Below, piece by piece: positions 59,409-64,000 of a stretch of DNA of 64,000 bases. The position numbers and the translations under genes were made by a program. This DNA comes from Coriaria nepalensis (Eukaryota > Streptophyta > Magnoliopsida > Cucurbitales > Coriariaceae), in contig CP114496.1 of NCBI GenBank assembly GCA_027186245.1, forward strand, positions 9,016,001 to 9,080,000, in the 5' to 3' direction. The notes under the pieces were generated by a model. It did not search any database. It was not told where the DNA came from and was given only the letters and a program-made list of their open reading frames with translations. Position 1 is the first letter of the stretch. The number at the start of each line of letters is the position of its first letter.

Positions 59409-62400
59409 GAAAAAGGAGCGTTTAAGAGGAGAGGCTGACTTGATGGAAGAAAAATAATAATGATAGAAAAAGAGAAGATAAAGAGTCAAAAATTATGACA
59501 GCAAATTAAATTTTGCATTAAATATGTACAAAGAAGCATATGATAAAGTGAAAGTCAAGCTGTGGCACAAAACCGCGTAACATTCAATGTTCTTGCACCG
59601 GAAAATAAACATAAAAATTATTATTATTATTATTATTTATTTTTCTATATTATTTAATAGATTGGTTAGTGATAAAAAAATGTAAAAATTTAAATGAGAT
59701 CTATTAGGAGATTTCTAGTTCAAAATCCACGAATATTATTTTTTTTAAATTAATCATTGAAGATTATTTTTTAAGATCAACTATAAATTACCTTTAAAAA
59801 AAATATAAACGTAATATTTTAAAATTAATTAAATATTAATAATTAAAAATATTTTAAATTTATTTATATACCTCCAAAAATTATTATAAAAATAATTTGA
59901 TTCGATCGTGAGAAGATATTAGAACTATTCTATATCATTTAAGATAAGATATCTAATTGTTTTATAATAAAAAAAAATTTCTTTCTCTACTAAATTTTTC
60001 AAGAGAAAAAATAGTTTGACTCTAAATATTTAATATAGTATCAAAATCAGACTCAATAAATATATCTATATTCCATTTTATAAAATGTTTTTTATACATT
60101 ATGTCACTTATTTGGCTCTCGAAATGAATAACTCATAAGTAATGAAGAATATTGAAATTATCTAATATTACTTAAAAATAAAATATTTAATTAATTTATA
60201 ATTAAAGAATTTTTTTTTAAATTTTCTATAAGACATTTTTAAAAAGTAATAATAATTCAATTTTAAAAATTTAATAAAAGAATAGTGATGTGGTGTTTAA
60301 TAATTAGCCGACTCTAGGAAATAGGAATGCGTCTTGTAATTAAAGTTCACTTGCTTGCAAGATTTTCTATGTGTGACTCTAATATCTAATTTATTGATGT
60401 AATTAAGACCTTAAGCTCATAAAATAGTATGTTTTTTACTTCTTTTTCTTCATGACTAGTTATTTACTTACCCATCGAAAATGATGAAGATTGGATTTTT
60501 AAGCAATGTCTCAACGACACTACCTATCAGGGGCCCTTAACCCTTAGGATTGACATTTCTAGACCACATCAAAAATACGTATAATCATATATTTGTACAG
60601 CCACGTGCACTTGAATATATATCGAAAAATTTTATACGGACTGTCTAATATTTTAAAAGTTCGTCCTATAAATAGATTATATCATAAGTGTGGTGGTATT
60701 TTATAGAATCTTATATTATATATATTTTGTTTTTTTTTTTTTTTTCTGAATTTAAATTTTAAATTTTTTTATGGTTTTTCAATTTTTTTTAAATAATGAA
60801 AAATTCTTTCACGATATAGTTAAGATTATTTTCGTTTTGTGAGTGTATATGTTTTTTTCAAAACATGGCAAGCTGCAAGTTAGTCAGATCTAGAGGCTAC
60901 TTTACAACTTTGGATCATGAATCCAAGAATTGTATATGAACCGACTGTCCAAGACTTGGCTTCTCCACCATGTGTACAGAGTAACTGCGGTTCACCTAAC
61001 CAAAGTTGGACCCTACTTTATACATATATATATATACGTATATATGCCTAATAATTAGGCCTTACTATATCTTACAAGTATATCCATATATTTCACCAAT
61101 TGGGACCCACTTCAAATATTAAAGGTCTCTCCTAATGCGGTCCATGCATGATCTCCCTCATGACTTTGCATCAAAATTTTAACTTTATGATGACAAATCG
61201 ACTATACCCACATAATCATATATAGAACATATATGGGATCCATTAGCATTCATGAAAAGGGTTTTAAAGCCCAGAAGAAACGTTTTTTAAAATTACAAAT
61301 CCGACCCATTACTTCTCTTAGATTTGCACGAGATAACAAATTAAGCCCAAGAAGACCAAACCTAAAGGTTGACCAAAAAATTCTCATTTTCTTGTATGGT
61401 TTTTGTAAGAAGTGGATCCCATTAATTGATGTCATGTCATACATTAATCTTACCAAGTTTAGCGCGTAATGGAGAACACGTTATTTTATGTTTCTAGATC
61501 TTTCTTTCGGATTAGAATAAACATTTGTGATTATCAAATTAATATCTTCTTTAAATTATATATCACCGTTACGATTATAAATTTAACGTATACTTTTTTT
61601 TTTAAACTAATTGATATAATTAATCGTCTAAACTCAAAAAACAGTATCTATTAACATTTTGTGGTCGAGATTGAATCCCATTTCTTTTCTAGTGTTTGAT
61701 TAGTATTAATTTGTTTAATCATATTTAGTGTCTAATTAATTACTTATAACAAGTTTTGTAGACAATTAAGTTACGATTATATATGTTTAGGAACAGTCTT
61801 TTCAAGTTCATGTGTTGGAAGCAACGTGTTTGAATAGAGAATAGAATATTATCATCAATTAATGCGACAACACATAAAAAAAAAAAGTCAAATTTTTTCT
61901 TAAAAATGACTGATTATATGTGGAGGTAACGTAACATTAACAGTTGTACCCAAATTCAACCTAGAAAAGTCACATCATATTTGTATAATATTGCTTCAAT
62001 TTAATTTAATTTTATTTATTTTATTTTATTTTATTTTATTTATTGGCTAGTTAAAATTTTCATATTACTAATTATTTTGATAAGAATACAAGAAAAATAC
62101 GATTCATTAAAATAGCCGGTCCAAGAAAAATGCCAACTCTTGTTTACAAAACTAAAGTCAAATGATTTATTTTTCAAATTTAAGAAATAACACATCTCAA
62201 AAATTAATAACCCGAGATAAACCCGAAATTTTAAAGCACCAAATTAGGTTAGTAAACGATGTGAAATGTGGATATCACTCTTATAGGGGTTTAATAATAA
62301 TGTTTGAGATTATAAGGTGACCGCGTTTTAGAACCACAAAGAGAATTTGAGCATACCTTCACTCTAGATTATATCCTCTCATATTTGATTTGATAACTTT

Positions 62401-63784
62401 TCTAATTAGGATCGTTCATATCATTTTTACGTAATTTATATCAATTTCTTTCTTAATTTCTACTTATTCGAGAGAAATGAACATAAAGTTTAACTCAAAG
62501 TGTCTAATAAATTCATGTTGTAATTAAGATCGAACTATATTAGTATATAAGAAATCTTGAGATATTATGTACATACAAAAATTATGTCAATTAGGCCCTC
62601 TCAAGGTGGAAGGGTGATTGTTTAACTTGTTCTAGGTAGCTAGTATTCATAATGCAAAACTTGTTCATAGAAAGAGATGTAATAATTATTTTTATGTGTT
62701 TTTTGGATAGTGTCACTTTACTTCTCTCACCATACAACTTAGTTAGAAGCACAGTCATAGCAACCTCATATCAATATTGCACAGCAATGTGTATTGTCAT
62801 AAAGACATTGACATTTCTCCCACTGAATTATAAAACATGTTTCGTTATTCCGTAATAAAGCCCGTCAATATATAGTGCCGGGGCCAGGGCCCTAATATTC
62901 TAGACCCTACTCAGTTGGGGTCTGACTCGAATTGCGAACTCTATTTACGAGTCGTTTTATGAAAGTTTAATTACATGTATCAATATATAGACTATATTAC
63001 TAGAGCACTTGGAACTTGATTGACTTGCCTGTAGCAGTAAAAATAATAATGATGCAATGAATACATATGATTCCTGATTGCAATGAATACAGTGCTCGAG
63101 AATATGAGGGATGGCAGAAGAACCTTTTACCATCTTAACTAGACATAAGGAATAAGATTCCATAGAGAATACGAGTAGCCCATAATTCACAACCTCTTAA
63201 CGAAGTATTTACTTTATGCCTGCTTATACCAGTTGTTGTGCCCGGAAAACGGCAAAGAAGCGCCTATAGTAATAGTCTATCGAGTCACTTACAATTATCC
63301 ACTCACCAAACAGATCATGATTCCCTTTATTTGCCTCATTTACGAAAATCGATCTTACGAACCCATGTTATAAGTCCACTGTATGAGTGTCCTTTGATTT
63401 GACTCATATACAAAAATTGGGAGCTACAGTAAGTCCCACTACCTTTTTGATGTATGGGTCCCACTACCCTTGTCTCACATTCCGCTTATAACACAGCTTC
63501 ATAGGATAGTTTCTACCCATCTATGTTGAGTTTGAACCTTCCAATAGGAGGGAAAGAATGAGTGAAGGAACCGTCATAACTCTTAAGAATTGGAGCAATC
63601 TCAGCATAGAGGCTAGAGCTTAATGGCTACTTTGAATTGGTTATAACCACTTAACCCCCATTGATTAGTTTCTAACACTAGCCGACCTGCCAAGTGCCAA
63701 CATCGTTAAATAGTGTCTTCGTAGTTGGCCGGACAGGGATAGTTCATTATTTTCATGCAAGTAATAAGTATCAAAACAGCGTCG

Positions 63785-63824
<40 letters not shown>

Positions 63825-64000
63825 TTAGAAAATCAGAAGGTATCAATAGATAGCGTTCCTCAGAATCTCAACGCAAATACTACTAAGCAACCAAAGAAAT
63901 TGGGTTCAAACTTCATTTTAGTTGCTGATATGTTCTTTTCCCACCCATTTCTCTCTCTCTCTCTCTGTTCTCTAATTACTTCACCTTTCAACCTCCACTG
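59409..64000. other. 4.6 kb AT-rich region without recognised gene
   Basis: From 59409 to about 62600 the DNA is AT-rich; open frames at 61233-61469 and 61469-61654 show no domain, splice support or start context. From about 62880 to 63770 base composition is more balanced but I see no known protein on either strand. A (CT)n tract of about 35 bases at 63787-63821 and another at 63950-63968 resemble the 5' UTR of plant genes, so a gene may start just beyond the window on the plus strand. Confidence 0.5.
63787..63821. repeat. (CT)n microsatellite
   Basis: About 17 CT dinucleotides. CT tracts are common in plant core promoters and leaders. Confidence 0.85.

Noticed and set aside
61233..61654. 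Two plus-strand frames of 78 and 61 residues
   Set aside because: No domain, no splice or promoter support, in AT-rich spacer.

Overview
This window is nuclear DNA from a flowering plant, almost certainly a eudicot. Genes have several exons with GT-AG introns, intergenic DNA is very AT-rich with many (TA)n and (CT)n microsatellites, and every recognisable product is a land-plant family: R2R3-MYB, NAC, ZF-HD, GASA, PPR-DYW, TOC GTPase and NIP aquaporin. The Lsi1-type NIP2 gene argues against Brassicaceae, which are known to lack that subgroup. The species cannot be named from the sequence. No operon, CRISPR array or prophage is present.

Layout. The first 30 kb is gene-dense: a 3' fragment of a SYT5-like synaptotagmin (147-3065, +), an intronless ARM-repeat protein (4462-5661, +), a slightly degenerate tRNA-Ile(AAT) (5998-6071, +), the chloroplast import receptor TOC90 (6880-9408, -), a NAC factor (11653-12700, -), a four-KH RNA-binding protein (15495-17362, -), two adjacent damaged genes (an L34e-superfamily membrane protein, 19984-20580, and a PPR-DYW protein, 21047-23151, both +), an AAR3/DCN1-like gene carrying a 1.1 kb transposon in an intron (23703-26770, +), and plastid starch synthase II (27287-30328, -), which converges on AAR3.

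From 30 to 64 kb the DNA is sparser: a predicted silicon-type aquaporin NIP2 (34087-35738, +), two related aspartic-protease genes with altered active sites (36992-38619 and 40813-42827, -) enclosing a GASA/snakin peptide gene (39351-40185, -), a ZF-HD homeobox gene (46501-47544, +), a MINI ZINC FINGER gene (52244-52534, -), a decayed Ty1/copia-like element (about 54.0-56.6 kb), and a subgroup-1 R2R3-MYB (58131-59243, -). The last 4.7 kb has no recognisable gene.

Co-function. These are independent eukaryotic genes, not one pathway. Loose themes are plastid biology (TOC90, SS2, the PPR relic), secreted proteins (both proteases and GASA) and ZF-HD regulation (a homeodomain ZHD near a MIF, a class known to antagonise ZHDs). 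I found no clearly new system. The observations most worth checking are the paired aspartic proteases with altered catalytic motifs, the adjacent gene relics, and the minisatellite-bearing transposon inside AAR3. Exon limits were set by hand from splice consensus, reading frame and recalled family sequence, without alignment or transcript data.
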